Positions 40,000 to 52,449 of a DNA stretch of 64,000 bases are shown piece by piece. Below the pieces are notes generated by a model. The model searched no databases. It saw only the letters and a list, made by a program, of their open reading frames with translations, and was not told the origin of the DNA. Origin of the DNA: Gonapodya sp. JEL0774 (taxonomy: Eukaryota > Monoblepharomycota > Monoblepharidomycetes > Monoblepharidales > Gonapodyaceae); NCBI GenBank assembly GCA_027604505.1, contig JADIIX010000061.1:1382-65381 (forward strand), read 5' to 3'. The stretch's first letter is position 1. Every line of letters begins with the position of its first letter. A program made the translations under genes and the position numbers.

Positions 40000-41278
40000 T
40001 CACCGCTTCCTCAACACATTCTCCAACCTCCCGTTCGCGGTGCTCACTTTCCCCTGCGTCATCTCCACCTTTACTCGCGCCTCGTCGATCGTCCTATTCT
40101 GCACCTCGAGTTCCTCATTCATGGCCAGTCCGGCGAGTTTCAGCCTGCCCAACACGCTCCCCATGGCCTCCAGATTCCGGTCCGTCTCCGAATCCAAATC
40201 CGCATCCGTCAATGTTGCCGAGCTCCATCCACTCAGAGGACCCTCTTTGGTCAGGCCGGACCTCACCCCGGCCTCTGCCCTGCCCCGACCTGCCATCTCC
40301 TCCATCCTGGCCCTCCTCAGCACCGTCTCCTTCTCCTCCCTCCGCCTCCTCTCTTCGCCAGTCTCGCCCACCCCCACGGCCGCCATGGCCCGTGTCGTCA
40401 CGTCGTCCGTTGGGGCGTCGAGTTCCATGCCCGGGCGGTAGTTTCTGGCGCGAACGGGCATCCAAAAGGGCCGGTTGAGTATTTCTAGGTCCCGGGCGTG
40501 GGCGGCGGCGGCGGTGGCGTGGGAAGAGGCGGAGTCGAGGCGGCCGTTGGCGCGGGAGATGCGTTCTGGTAGGGCAACGAACGGTGAGGTGAAGGGTGGC
40601 AGACATGAACGGCCCAATCATGGTCCGCCTTTTCGTCCAGTCATCTGTGTTCCAGTGGTGATTTCATCCAGTGATGGTTTCACTGCTCCTGAGGCAGACA
40701 TGCGAGCGCGGCAATCATGCTCGGTGTTCTCCTCACGGCATAGGTATTCCAGTGTCCAGTGGTTATTTGCTCGCTTCTCAGATACAAAAAGTGCGTCTCT
40801 CCCATTCTCGTATCATATTCTGCTGTCAAACTCTTGTTGTCAACATCAACTCACCTCCTTGCCGCACCACCGTTTCGAGGCTGGACGATGCCATGCCTTC
40901 AATCTCGTAGAGCCTCTCGAGCGCCCTCCTGGACCCATCTCTCGTCTCTGTTTTGGTCTCTCTGACCCATCCTTGGATCCTCCTGTTCTGCTCCTCGACG
41001 TCCAAGTCACGGAGGGAATCCGGGTCCCGTTCGTGCCTCTCCCGGTACGCTCCGCGGTCGTTGGTGGCTCCGGAGAAGAGAGCCGACCTGTCGTCGGCAT
41101 ATGAAGGGTAAGAGGGCTTCTCGCGGCGGTTAGCGGTTGAATGGGGAGAATTGTCTGAATTTGTCGTTTCTTCGAATCGGCGCTGATTAGAGCTGTGTTT
41201 TGTCTTTGGATCTGGCGTTTGTTGAAGGTTTTCTGAAGTTTCAGATTCTTGTTTTCGTCTCGAGAATACTTTGAACAT
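40000..41278 (-). CDS. SEC9: Sec9/SNAP-25-type Qbc SNARE
   Basis: Sec9 pairs with plasma-membrane syntaxin and synaptobrevin for exocytosis. Two exons (41278-40855 and 40565-40000) give 329 residues. The N-terminus MFKVFSRRK is typical of fungal Sec9. A hydrophilic region leads to the first SNARE helix: LDVEEQNRRIQGWVRETKTE, then SSLETVVRQG and, across the intron, ERISRANGRLDSASSHATAA, ending LEILNRPFW. The second SNARE helix closes the protein: DLDSETDRNLEAMGSVLGRL with LAMNEELEVQNRTIDEA and a basic end. There is no transmembrane segment or obvious CaaX, as in fungal Sec9. The intron (289 nt) is long for this window. A frame upstream of 41278 is open but lacks support. Confidence 0.88.
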
Positions 41279-43322
41279 TGTTGTTGTGCAGCGAACGGAA
41301 CTCGGGCGGTGATCAGACTGCGAAGCTGTGGCCAGTGCAGTCAGGGCGTCTTTCCCAGCGAAATCGGTCCAAGAAATAGCTCGGGACATCTAAATTTGTG
41401 TCGTTTGCAAGTACAATACAGAGTTTATCTTTGTCCGTTTGCAATGATGTTTCCGGTGCTTCTCGTATGTTCCGCTGAGCCATTCTTCCCCACCACCGTC
41501 TGGCGTCTACAGACTGCCACGATTGCCGTGACGGGTATACAGTCTTTGTTCATACATGCGAGATTGGAAGATGTGACAAGAAACGGTGACGTGTGGTATG
41601 TCCGTGCAAATACATTGTGTATCGACACATAATGAATCATCCAAACTACCAGAAACCCCCCAATTGTCCACATTGAGCCGCATCTATGCACTCTCACGCT
41701 GCGATCATGAGCCTGAAACTGCCGACCTCTTCCACGCACTCCAGTGCCCGCCATCCCCAAACCATCGTTGCCACCGGGTCCTCGGATTCCCCCATCTTCC
41801 GCGCACTTTCTAACAACTTTTGAATTTTGAATCGGTGTATATATGGTGCGTGGAAGCTATTTTAGCTATAACCGAACACTTTTTGAACGAATCATGTGTG
41901 GGAGTCGTCTGTCGATCTATTGTCCACCAAATCGCCAGCGACTCTGAATGCATTAGTGCTATCACATACTAAAGAAGTATGGGCTTATGTACATTCTCTT
42001 GCACCTTCGGAGCATGCTTACCCGGTCCCATACATTCCCCAAAAGTACCTGGGATTGATCAGGCTTGTATAACATGCCTCGTGCATCATAACTAACGCCT
42101 TTTCCATAGAGATTTGCCAATGATACTAGATCTCATTATCAGCTAACAGACGAGTTTTTGGTATCCAGTGGCACCCGCCCGACCAACATCGATTAGAGGC
42201 CACAACCGTCCTCGAGTTCCCAACGCAACCTGTTGATCCAGTCTCCGTTCAGGCGCTCATCTGATCCACCTAGGTTTCGTTGTTCTACTTTCCAAATCTT
42301 GTCCGCGATACTAGCCACTTCATCTCTTTCTCTCACAGTCAATCCCCACCACATATTCAAAAGATCGCCATCTGCGACACAGCCATCACCGCATCTCGCA
42401 CGCATGCGATGCACCGAGCAGTCTCCTCCCATGATGGGATTGATTGCGGGCTGAGTGCTCAGTGCTTGCCAAACAGCAGCGAGTTTGTTGTACGTTTCGG
42501 AACTCAGTGGCACCAAGTGGAGGAGCGAGCGTAGCAGGGTGCACATGAGAACGTTCTGAGGTCGTCGCAGTTCCAGACTTATGTTAGGTGTTCTATAGAT
42601 CTCCGACACGATCGCCGGTTTTGTCGGAGACACATCCTCTGTGGTGTCACAGTGGCCGTCGGTAGTGTTTCAGGAGTTGATCGCAACACACGTCCAATAG
42701 CATAAAAAGTCCTGAGTTCCTGGATTGGTAGGGCATGAGAACGGTTTCTATTTCCTGTGCACCTGGTCTTCTCAACCGAACCTTGCCACATCATGCCGCC
42801 ATTATCTTCGCACTTCGCTGTTTCGGGCACAAACTACTGTAATTGCAAGCAAGAGTAATCAAAGTAAACTCCTACACCAGTTTTACACTATTCAAGTGAA
42901 ACTTGTCCACCGTACAAGGATTCCCAACTACCCTCGTTCATGACATCTAACATGTAAGACGATCCCCCACGTTTTCTTGGCTGGCCGTTGCGCTGACGCT
43001 TACGTACCGATCCCAACCAGGTTCAGCTCTCTCTTTAGCATCCCTGGATACTCGGCCACCGTCAACCGGCTCGCACAAGTTGTCACACAATCACACCTCC
43101 GCAAGCTGCTACATGCAGTGTGCACATGGGGGCCGAGACGCCTGTCCTTGAGAATGACGGTTGGAGAAAATGTAGGCTCTCTTACTCGCGAACTCTGCAT
43201 GCTTGCATAAAATTTATGCAATGCATTGATTACTATTCTAGCAATTCCATCTCGGTGCCGACGACGATCACCAGGTTGCTCCGACCTGCCCCCAATGCTC
43301 GTCTCGGCCAATCTCTTCCGAC
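41279..43322. other. Long intergenic region between SEC9 and the formin gene
   Basis: About 2 kb, mostly without recognisable content. It holds the promoters of SEC9 (minus) and the formin (plus) and one possible gene fragment (42193-42675, minus). Further formin 5' exons could hide here, but none could be tied in. Confidence 0.4.
42193..42675 (-). CDS. Possible gene fragment, unknown
   Basis: A minus-strand frame of about 160 codons opens after a TGA near 42675 and ends at 42193. It has no ATG near its start, so if real it is an internal or terminal exon. The sequence is helical-looking (MCTLLRSLLHLVPL, ETYNKLAAVWQAL, LTVRERDEVASIADKIWKVE) with several cysteines, unlike random translation. 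I recognise no family and found no partner exon. Confidence 0.3.
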
Positions 43323-45872
43323 ATGACCTGTCAAACCGACCCTGACACCGAACCCGTCAGCTCGCCGAAGGTGGACCCCGTGGTCCCCGACGATCTGCCA
43401 CCCCTCCCTTGTCTCCCGTGCGATCAGCAATCCATCTCGGTAGCACCGCAGCCCCAGCCCCCGCCCCCTCCACCCGCACCACCCCCACCAACTCACCTGG
43501 CTTTACCTCCTCCACCTCCACCTCCTCCACCTCCGTCTCACACGGGACTTTCTTCTGAGATCCCTCCTCCCCCTCCCGCACCAGGCCGCCCACCCCTCGC
43601 ACCACCCCCACCTCCTGGCCAACGAAGCGTTGCAAACGGTGTGCCACCGCCCAAGCGAGCTCAGCACAAGGTGCGCCAGGTGTTTTGGAAGGCACTGCGC
43701 GACCCAGCTTCGACGATCTGGGCGAAATGGAACCGGGAGGCTCGCCTGTCTGGCCAGAAACCACCGAGAGCAGACAAGGGACCGCGCAGTTCCTCGTCCA
43801 ACAATGTTGCTCTCGAGGACTTGCTTGTGCTCGGGGGTGTGTACAACGAGGTCGACAGTGTCTTCGAAGTGAAGGCACCCGCCGCACAGGGCGGCAAAGC
43901 GATTCATTCCGGACCATCTGGAGCCCAAGGTCAACCGGCGCTCAAGGTTCTCGATGACCGAGAGTACCAACAACTTGGTGTGTCTTTGGTGTCTTCCGGG
44001 TCGTTGCAGAGAAGTGTTTGCTGACCCTCCTGTTTTGTTGCAGCGATCATGCTACGCAAGATTCGAGGTGTCCAGGAGCACGCCATCGTGAGCGGCTTCC
44101 TGACACTACACAAAGAGGTCTTGGAAGCTCCGTTTGTGTCTTTTGTCGCTGCAAAGATGTTGAAAGGAACGGTACGAGACGAGAGCGGTCCTGATTTCTC
44201 TTCTTTATGGGTCCTAAAATCCATTTCTCCCGTCTGCACGGTGATAGTACGACGCCGTCATCAGTAACGCCGAGAGGTTTCGGGATTTCCGGGAGTACGA
44301 GAAAGTGGTCTTCAAGGTTGGTTGCACCTGGTCCCGATTCGTTTGAGGAGAGCCCTGAATTGGCTAGTCCTTCATTATAGATCGCGTCCGTCCCTCAAAT
44401 CAAGGAACGGCTCCAAATTTGGACCGCGATGCACCCTCTCTCGGACGACTTGAGTAAGCTCGAGCAGGTGAGCTCACGTCTGAACTGTTTGTGTCGAGTC
44501 CAAGCGCACTGACTTTGAATGGGCGAAATTGGTTCCGATTGCTACAGAATGGCCGCACCCTGGCGACGGCGTTGGAGTCGGTCTTTGCGAGCGAATCGCT
44601 CGCTACGGTGTTCAAGGTGAGATCCACCCGGGCAAAAGGGAATCCTCGATACATGCAGCGTTGGAATAACACAGAGCCATTTGACGTTGTTCTCAAGGCG
44701 ATCCTCTTGGTGGGAAACCACATGAACGGAAGGAACGCGAAGGTGGGCATCAGCTATCGTTATGGTGGACGAAATCTCTCGGTGTTCACAAAGAGCGTGC
44801 TTCCTCCGTATTTAGGCAGCTGCAGCTGGGCTGGAATTGAGCTCGATCGTTGCTGTAAGTGATTTAATCTGGCGGCGTTCAGCGGCATTCAAACGACGAG
44901 ACAACTGACCACTTTTGTTTCATGGACAGGTTTCCCAGGACACGAAATCTAGCGACGGCAAAACCACACTGCTGGATTTCGTTGCCGGCGTTCTCGAACA
45001 CCATGTCCCTTCAGCCACCGTTGGGATATTCGCAGAGTTGGAGAGCGTGTCCGCTGCGGGAGAAAGTGAGCTTCTGAGCATCTGCCTTGAAAAAATACAT
45101 TTGAGGTTTGCAGATTTACTGACCGGAATCGGTTTTCCTTATGCCTTGACAGTCAGTCTTGATGAGCTCACCAAATCCCTGTCCGACACCGAGAAACTCA
45201 TCAAGAGTTCACAACAGCTCCTTGACTCCGCAATGTCCAAACCTTCGGGTGAAGGAGACACCTTCTTTTCCCACGCAAAGGGCGCTTTCCAGTCTGCCAA
45301 GGCACGCTGCCGTGGGATCAAGGAGCTGTTGAAGCGTACATCGGTGGCGTACCAAACGGCGGCGAGTGCGTTTGGAGCAGAGTCGGGCGACATGTCGGCG
45401 GAGAAACTTTTGGGGGAGTTTGCGAGATTTTTGAGGGCGTTCAAGGTTGGTTAGAACTTTGAAGGTCGAGTGGAGGATGATGGCCGATTCACCTAACGCT
45501 CTTCTTCTTCTTCAAATCCTGCAGGACGCCCTGAAGGCCACACAAGAACGCCGCGCCAAGGAGAAGGAAGCCGATAGGATGAGGAATGCGACACCAAGAA
45601 AGTTGAAATCAGCTGCAAATGCAGCCGATGGAGAACTCAGGAAGCGTCCTCATCCTCCGACCACCTCCACCCCTTCAGCCATAGATGGCTCACGCTGTTT
45701 ACCAACACCGCCAAGCGGATCTGAGCTGGCGGTCGGTTCGAGTTGGAGCTTGTGTCTAAGTGCTGGCAGAGAAGGGGAGGAAGTGGGCAGAGTGTTGGGC
45801 AAGTCGAGCTTGAACGACTCGACCATGACGGTGGCAGCAAACGATATTCTGTGTGTGGATGGGTCGGCGTAG
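43323..45872 (+). CDS. Formin (FH1-FH2), short form
   Basis: Formins nucleate and processively elongate actin filaments. Nine exons (43323-43977, 44044-44171, 44248-44316, 44381-44467, 44548-44616, 44677-44742, 44816-44854, 44930-45445, 45525-45872) encode 658 residues. An FH1 region of poly-proline runs (profilin docking) covers residues 40-100. The FH2 domain follows: KVRQVFWKALRDPASTIW, EYQQLAIMLRKIRGV, FVAAKMLKGTYDAVISNAER, VPQIKERLQIWTAM, ILLVGNHMNG and SSDGKTTLLDFVAG. A coiled, basic tail (RRAKEKEADRMRN) may be a WH2/DAD-like end, but no clear DAD core is visible. No GTPase-binding or FH3 region precedes FH1 in this model. The junction at 44617-44676 works only with a GAG acceptor. Two introns start with GTTGGT. 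Confidence 0.88.
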
Positions 45873-47834
45873 GATGCGGAGGCGATAGAAGTTGGAGGGA
45901 TAAGAACATAAATATGTGGGGGAATAATCATGAGAGTGACAACGATAGGTATGACTCCACCTCCTGCCCGCATCTGACTTTTCGCCTGTAAAGAGTAGCC
46001 GGGCACGCTTGCCAGAAAGCTTGAAACACGAGAAAAGGTACAACCGTAAATGAGGATGACGGTAGAGATGATTCAGCGGTTCCGCGCTTCGACATCTCAG
46101 CTTCATTGAATTCCAGGTTCTCATCCCCAAGGGAAGCATTTCATTTTGACGTTTACTGGCTTGCTGCCTCTCGTTTTTCATCGCGTTGGAACCATTGACC
46201 CAGGTCTGGTACAACGACAACACCGTCACTTCATGCCGAGGATCCGTTTGGAATCAGGGAACCAACAGGAACCACGCAGCCTGATGTCTTACAACAAAGC
46301 GATCAGCTCGAAAAATCGAAGAGTTGTAGATTGGAGACGCTCACCGAATGTATCAATATTCTTGTTCGTCTCAACCTCGTGACCGAAATTGCATCTTTCA
46401 CTTGTAGTCCACACCGCTCGTACAAGGTCCATGTCATGTCACTCCCGATAACATCCTATGGTATTGAAAATGTTCATGGCAGAATGACACGCTTCGAAGG
46501 ATGCAGTCACTCCCGCACAGTAACCGTGACCACACTTCAGACAACATCAACCCTTCCCCTTTCAATCATGAATCCCCCCGTTGTCCTGTCCGAGATGCGT
46601 TTCGTTTTGGCTATTTGTCTCTGAGACTGGGAGTTGTTGTTTGCCTGTGGACCGATTTTCGTGTCAGAGAGTCCATGGATGAGTTCTTGATTGTCGGGCC
46701 GCGACGTGAGGTGCAGGTTTTCTCAGGTCCGTTGTGTCCCCTCCTGGTCAAAGTAAGAAAAGTCCGCCAGTCGGTGATTCAGAAAAAATAGTTTGATCAA
46801 TGCTCCGAAATGCGGCAGCCCGCAGTACTGTGGCAAAGGAGCTGCTGCTACCCTTCCGCAGTCCACGCGTTTAACTGCACATTCCCCTAGAAAAGGGTCC
46901 CACTTCCCCGTGTAACTAGAAGTGCCCGGAGCACTTTGTGTGAGGATGATCAGGAGAGGCAGTCCAATCGGCCTATACTCTCCTATGGCGGCGGTATGCT
47001 GGTGGTCCCCTCTTGCGTGCCTTGGGATTACTTTTATGGTTTCCTAAACGGGCAACTCTTCGGCGGTTCGCGCGCTACCGCATGCAAACTTCGTTCTACG
47101 TGGATGGGATTTCAGAGAGCGTATGCTCTCGCCGCCCCAATCTAAAGAGTCCCGGATTACATTTCAAATTTAAACCAATGAAACAACCTCGGGCACTAGT
47201 GCTTGCTCTCCATCTTGGCGACATCGTGAAGCATGCACCGTAGAAGCATTGTAGGATTATATGAGCATAATTCCTCTACAGATAGGGTATACTTGTATTG
47301 AAACATGGAACATGCTGAATACCTGGTCACTTCTGAATGGTTGGCTTTAGTTCAATATAATATTGTTTCCTGTACTGAGCGTCCTCTCTATCAATGTTAT
47401 TTCATCTTTCGTGCTCAAGCTAAAACTATTCACGGAGTCCCCAACCGCAAGGCGTACCGTGGCTGTGACCATTCGCGTTACTGTCCTACTTCAACCATGA
47501 GCTCCGCCCGCCAATTCTAATTATGAGCCTTACAAGGTTGTCAGCGGTGTTTTATCTCGCATACAGCGTATTTACTTCCAAGGTTTACTTCTAAACAGTT
47601 TTGAGTTTACATTGCTCCTCATGGAAGGGGGCGTGAGAAGGCTCAGCATCTTCGCTGCAATTACGACCTGCGAAGACCATGGGCATCCTCAATTACCAGG
47701 AGAGCAATTTGTCAGCCCACTCAAAGAAATCCCTTCTTGATTCCGAAATCGCAAAGTCGCATAATTTCCATTGAATAGTATCACTGCACACCGCACTCCC
47801 ACAAGACTAGAAACAGAATACCTCTCACCAACTC
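45873..47834. other. Intergenic region without recognisable content
   Basis: Nearly 2 kb. Only short open frames, none with a recognisable domain or convincing splice partners. Confidence 0.4.
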
Positions 47835-49245
47835 ATGGTCGTTCAGCAACCACCTCGAGAACGCTTATCGTATGATACCCCCCCTCTTGCATTCACTCGT
47901 GGAGATGAAATCAAGTTTTGGCCTCAATGTGAGTGTCTTGAACAAGGAAACGGGTGCAAAGGGAGACAGGGACGGATGCGGTGCCGTACAAACGAAGGGA
48001 AAGCGGGGCTCTATCCGGACATTTGCACCAGAGGATTGGAATGGGAATACGTGCAACATAATTCGAACCGAAAAGGCTTTCGTACTTTGTTTGATAACGT
48101 AATCGGCACCCCATCCTCCCCACCCCCACCCCCCCAAGGCCCAACCACATTCTTCACCGTCACCGACCTCTCCAACCCCGTATGTCCACCCCTTTACCCC
48201 CGGACACAATCTCCCGCCCCACTCTCCCACAACCCCTTCAACCGCGGTCGCTCCTCGTGCTCCGACATGAGCTCCGACCTACCTCTGCAAAGCCGACGCA
48301 GGGACGTTGCGGCGGGCCCTCCACCCTGGCAAGCCCGTCCCGACTCGGAACTAGATGTGACGCTCGGTATGGAGTTTGGGTACGATCCGGGGATGCCACC
48401 GCTCGTGCTGGCGAGAGAGAACTCGGACGGAACCGAAACGGTGTATCCGTTCGCGTACTTTGACCGTCCCAGCAATCACATGCACGTCGATCTGGGGTAC
48501 GATGCAGCGTCGTCGTGGAGGCACGGATCAGACGATGACGATGAAGATCAGGATGACGAGGATGAGGAAATATTCGAAGAACACACGTCGCACCCGGATG
48601 GCGACGACGATGACGACAGAGACTTGCCCAATTCCGAAATGGCGTACCTCTACCCTCCCGATGCTGAATCGGGAATCTACTCTGGCGACGTGTCCGGCAT
48701 CCACGGTGGATTCGATCTTCCCTACCGACTCTTTTACAGCGACAACCCGTACAACGCGTACCTGGCTCGTGACCCGCTCTTCTTCCAGGACAGTCAGGGC
48801 GCTGTGGGTGAAGCTGGCTCAGACGACACCTCGGACGAAGAACCGCCTGGTCTGATCCTCGATCTCAACAGTGACGGGGACACGGACGAGCCTGTCGGAG
48901 AGTTGGGTCTTTATCACTCCTCACTAGCACCACGGTCGGATATACAAGTGCACGGCATTGGAATAGGGAGGCAGCACGGGTTCAGAGGGTTGCTGGCCTC
49001 GTTGGAGGCGGAGGCGGAGAGGATGGCCAGGAGGGAGGTGGAACTGGTGGCGGAAATCAGGGAAGAGGAGAGGAGACTGGAAGAGTTGATGAGGGTGAGT
49101 GATCTGTAGTGGGTGGTTGTTCTTTGTGTGCGAAACGGTGGTTTCACCTGCGCCGGCATGCAAATTTCTTTGGCAGCAGGTCGTCGAAGGCTTGGAAGGA
49201 CGGGTCCGGGATGCTGCAAATGATGCTTCCGTGGAGGAACCGTAG
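47835..49245 (+). CDS. Acidic, disordered protein with C-terminal coiled coil, unknown
   Basis: A long frame runs from an ATG at 47835. The end is secure: an intron at 49095-49176 joins EEERRLEELMR to QVVEGLEGRVRDAA and a stop at 49243-49245. A second intron, 47929-48138, is likely: GTGAGT after KFWPQ and a ccaag acceptor give KFWPQCPTTFFTVTDLS and remove an odd Cys/Gly-rich stretch. With both introns the protein has about 375 residues. It contains a strongly acidic middle (runs of Asp/Glu near 48530-48620), several Tyr/Pro/Asp-rich segments, and a C-terminal coiled coil (LLASLEAEAERMARREVEL). No domain is recognised. The acidic tract could suit a nucleic-acid- or histone-facing protein, but that is speculation. 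Confidence 0.55.
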
Positions 49246-49675
49246 CCATTGTTGTCGTTGGTGGGTGAAGTTGGATGAATGATCTGACGGGGAACATGAA
49301 ACCTAACATGCGCAGCGCAGTCGATTCCCCGGCATTTCTCCGCACTCTCAAAATTGTTTTAAGCTCAGAGTATACCCTTGGCATGTTAGACGTATTGCAA
49401 ATACAAGAAAGATGGTCATGTTACAATGGGACGTTGAACATACTCCTCCGGAATCGAGCCAATCACCAGCTCAGTCCGCCCAGTGAAAGATCACGTGGAC
49501 ATAATCTGATGCGCGTCATCACATGGACACGCCGTAGCCCGCCACAAAGCGCAGGACACCAAGTCTCCCCACTCCGGCAACGACATCGCCAGGTTTCGTC
49601 GCCTTAAACGCCTAGAGGCGGAAAAGAAACCATCCACGTCCACTGGTCAGTTCTCCACAGACTCGAGTATTCATT
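49246..49675. other. Intergenic region between convergent genes
   Basis: Between the acidic-protein gene and RMD1 3' ends. No gene seen. Confidence 0.5.
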
Positions 49676-52264
49676 TTATATCGCATCACGCACCTTAACC
49701 ACCACTTCCATAACCATTACTATCACATCCACCACAATGAGCCAAATGATAATCCACGTGATTGTGTCCATCTTGGAGTGGTTGAGATGCTCAGTAAGCA
49801 CATCCACGAGGTCGGAAATAACCAGGGCACGGTGGTTCAGGACGGACGCTCGTTGGGTGATTTCGAGGTAGACTAATTTAAGGTCAAGGAACAAGCAGTG
49901 AAATAAAATTGGACGGACAATCACACACATGCGCGGTACTCACTTCGCATGGAATTGTAACTGATTCAGCGAACAAAAAAGTCAAATATGAGAACCGCCG
50001 AAGCCCCACAGCAACGGAGATCGTCCACTTCACAACTCACAGCGGTGCCAATTCCGGCCGGTCCCAAAACAATTCCGGGCTGTCGAGCACATTGCTGACC
50101 AAATTGACCTCTGTCCTCACCCGAAAGAGCCCTCCCATGACCCTTACGATCTCCTCCCTGCTGAGATCAACCTCGCCTTGCGTCGCCATTTGCTGCGGAA
50201 TACGACGCGTGGAGGACAGAGTGGACAGGAGGAGGGATTCGTACACAGCAAGTTTCACCGATTGAGCCACCGCGTGACTGAGAGTGAGTTTGGCGAGGTG
50301 ATGGTGTGTCCGGAGGGTGAGGACATCGTTGTAAATCCTAAGAAAGGCAGGATGGGTTACAGGAAAATGGAACAAGCGGAAGAGCGGACGAGTGGATTGG
50401 ATCACCACGATAGAATGGCCAGGATATCATACCATAACTCACCTTCCTCCTTCTTCCCCAATATCTGCTTGATACTCGAACTTCAAGTCCTCTATCTGCC
50501 ACTCCGCCCTCTCCAAAGTCTCTTGTGCCTCCTTCTGAATCACTCCCAGCCACTTTTTCTCCTCCGCCTCTGTAAATCCCCAAAACACCACCACACCAAA
50601 CGCAAAAATGAACAAGTCTCGCCGAGGTAGTACAGCAGCTGCTGACGCTGTGGTGGAGCCAGCACCAGCAGCTGTGGCTATGGAAAACGGAGAAGTGGGA
50701 AACGTGGGGGACATTGGGGAGGTCGGGGGGGTTCCAAATTGCCGGGACGGCGTTGAGGTGGGTCTGGTGGGAGAAGTTGATGCGGACCCCGTGCTCATGT
50801 CCGGACTACTGCAAACACGAGAGCAGGAGAAACATCGCACCGTAATCCATCTCATGGTTTGCACGCTCAGCCTCAATACTAGAAGCAACTCACCTTTCAT
50901 CCTCTACCACCACGTATGCGGCCTCGTCATATGTGCGCCATTTCCTCCCTTGGGACTCAAACAGGGCTTGTAGGCGGGGCATGGAGTAAGAGTCGGCGGT
51001 GCAATAACCCGTTACGCGGGGAAGAGGGGTAGGGTGGGGCGGGGGAGCCTGGGAAGATGGTAAGGACGAGGCATTTGCAGACGCAAAAAAAAAACCCAGC
51101 AATATCCCCCTGTGACTTGGCTCTCCAAAGTCACAACTTTGTGCAAGCACTCACATCACCCCTCCCGACGTCCGGGACTAAAATCTCATTCTCTGCCACG
51201 AACAAAGCCCCCACATCCTCATCCCTATCTCTTCCGAATAAATCTTCATCCTCCCCGAACCCCGTTACGGTGCCACCTCCCCCGGTATTGGCTCCCGCTC
51301 CAGCAAACGGAGCCTCGTTTTGGAACATGTAATCATAGGAAGGGTCAGAGGCGTCATCGATATAGGCAAGCGGCGCAAGGTTGGGAAGCGCTACCAGCTT
51401 TTGGGTGGTTTTAGTAGTTCTTGAGTCGTTGTGGGGAAGGAGAAAAGCTTAACCCCAAGTAGACACTCACGGAAACAGTGATGGTGCTATTACTCACCTC
51501 TGCGGCTGGACCTTCCCGTCCGGCTTCGGCACATTGAGCACCGTCCCTGGCAATATCTGACGCCTCCCACTTTGAGCCCTCCAAAGAGGTGGTTGGCCGT
51601 GATGGTCGAGAGCGGATACGTAAGCCCCAGGTAACGAGGGCACGGTGTCGTCGAAGGACGCTCTGCGTGCGGAAATGTAGCGCGACGAAGGAGGGAGATT
51701 GCCACCATCCCGAGAGAGAGCGTTGGGGTGAGATGGGGGTGACGGCAAATCCGGGAAGTCGAGGAACACCTCCGACGGTAGGGAAGTGGAGTGCGTGCGA
51801 TGGGTCATGTTGTTTGAGGACGAAGTAGCACCATAAGTAGTGGCAAATGAAGAGTAATTTTGAAACTGTGACAGATTCTGAGTGTGTCTGGCGTTTGGGG
51901 AGAGGGGGGGGTTGTGGGATCGAGTACGAGTGCGGACACGTGGGTGTTGGGACACAGAGGAATCGGTAGAGTCAACAGCTGTCACGCCAAGCGACGTGTA
52001 TGATGTATGTGCCGCATCCCCCGCAATCGTCTCTCCATGCATTTCGTCCTGGGCTGCTTCTCCAGTGTCCGCGAACCGCACACTGCTACCACCAGCAGCG
52101 CCAAAAGCACCACTTCCCCCACTATTGTTCAGTCGTCCCGCTCTTCTTGCAGTACCGCCCGGTGCAGCCCCCATCGACTCCTCTTCCACAACGGACAGAG
52201 CATCTTGCTCATCCGCCAACAACGGTCGTGTCGTCTCTTCCATTTCTTCCCGCTGACTGTCCAT
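49676..52264 (-). CDS. RMD1: Rmd1/Sif2-family (DUF155) protein
   Basis: Seven exons (52264-51498, 51419-51155, 51048-50894, 50808-50443, 50337-50041, 49960-49944, 49872-49676) encode 687 residues. The N-terminal third is disordered. The family core begins at QRTTKTTQKLVALPNLAPL, continues with PRVTGYCTADSYSMPRLQAL, FIFAFGVVVFWGFTEAEEKK, HHLAKLTLSHAVAQSVKLAV and YLEITQRASVLNHRALVISD, and ends in a hydrophobic helix (TWIIIWLIVVDVIVMVMEVV). Members include yeast Rmd1 (meiotic nuclear division, vacuole/cytosol), Rmd8 and mitochondrial RMND1; their biochemical function is poorly defined. Exon 6 has 17 nt (YNSMR) and is needed for frame. The intron at 51420-51497 ends in AAG. Confidence 0.88.
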
Positions 52265-52449
52265 TGATGTCGTTTTTCGTTGCTGTATCCTTCGAACGAT
52301 ATGCGACGTTCAGTATTTAGTGAGTGGGTTCAATGTTCACGACGGTAAATAAGTTTTATGAATGAACGGATGCGTCCGTTCGGGTACATAGTCAGGCAGA
52401 GATGGCCTAAAATGCATTCAAAATTTTCCGCCACCATCGATGGCACAAG
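52265..52449. promoter_or_regulatory. Compact bidirectional promoter region
   Basis: Only 185 bp separate the divergent start codons of RMD1 (minus) and the F-box gene (plus), so both promoters must share it. No individual element was identified. Confidence 0.4.

Noticed and set aside
39694-40488. 264-codon plus-strand frame opposite SEC9
   Set aside because: Pro/His-rich shadow of the SNARE gene's last exon.
46139-46800. Overlapping 70-100 codon plus-strand frames
   Set aside because: No domain, no splice partners and no codon pattern unlike background.
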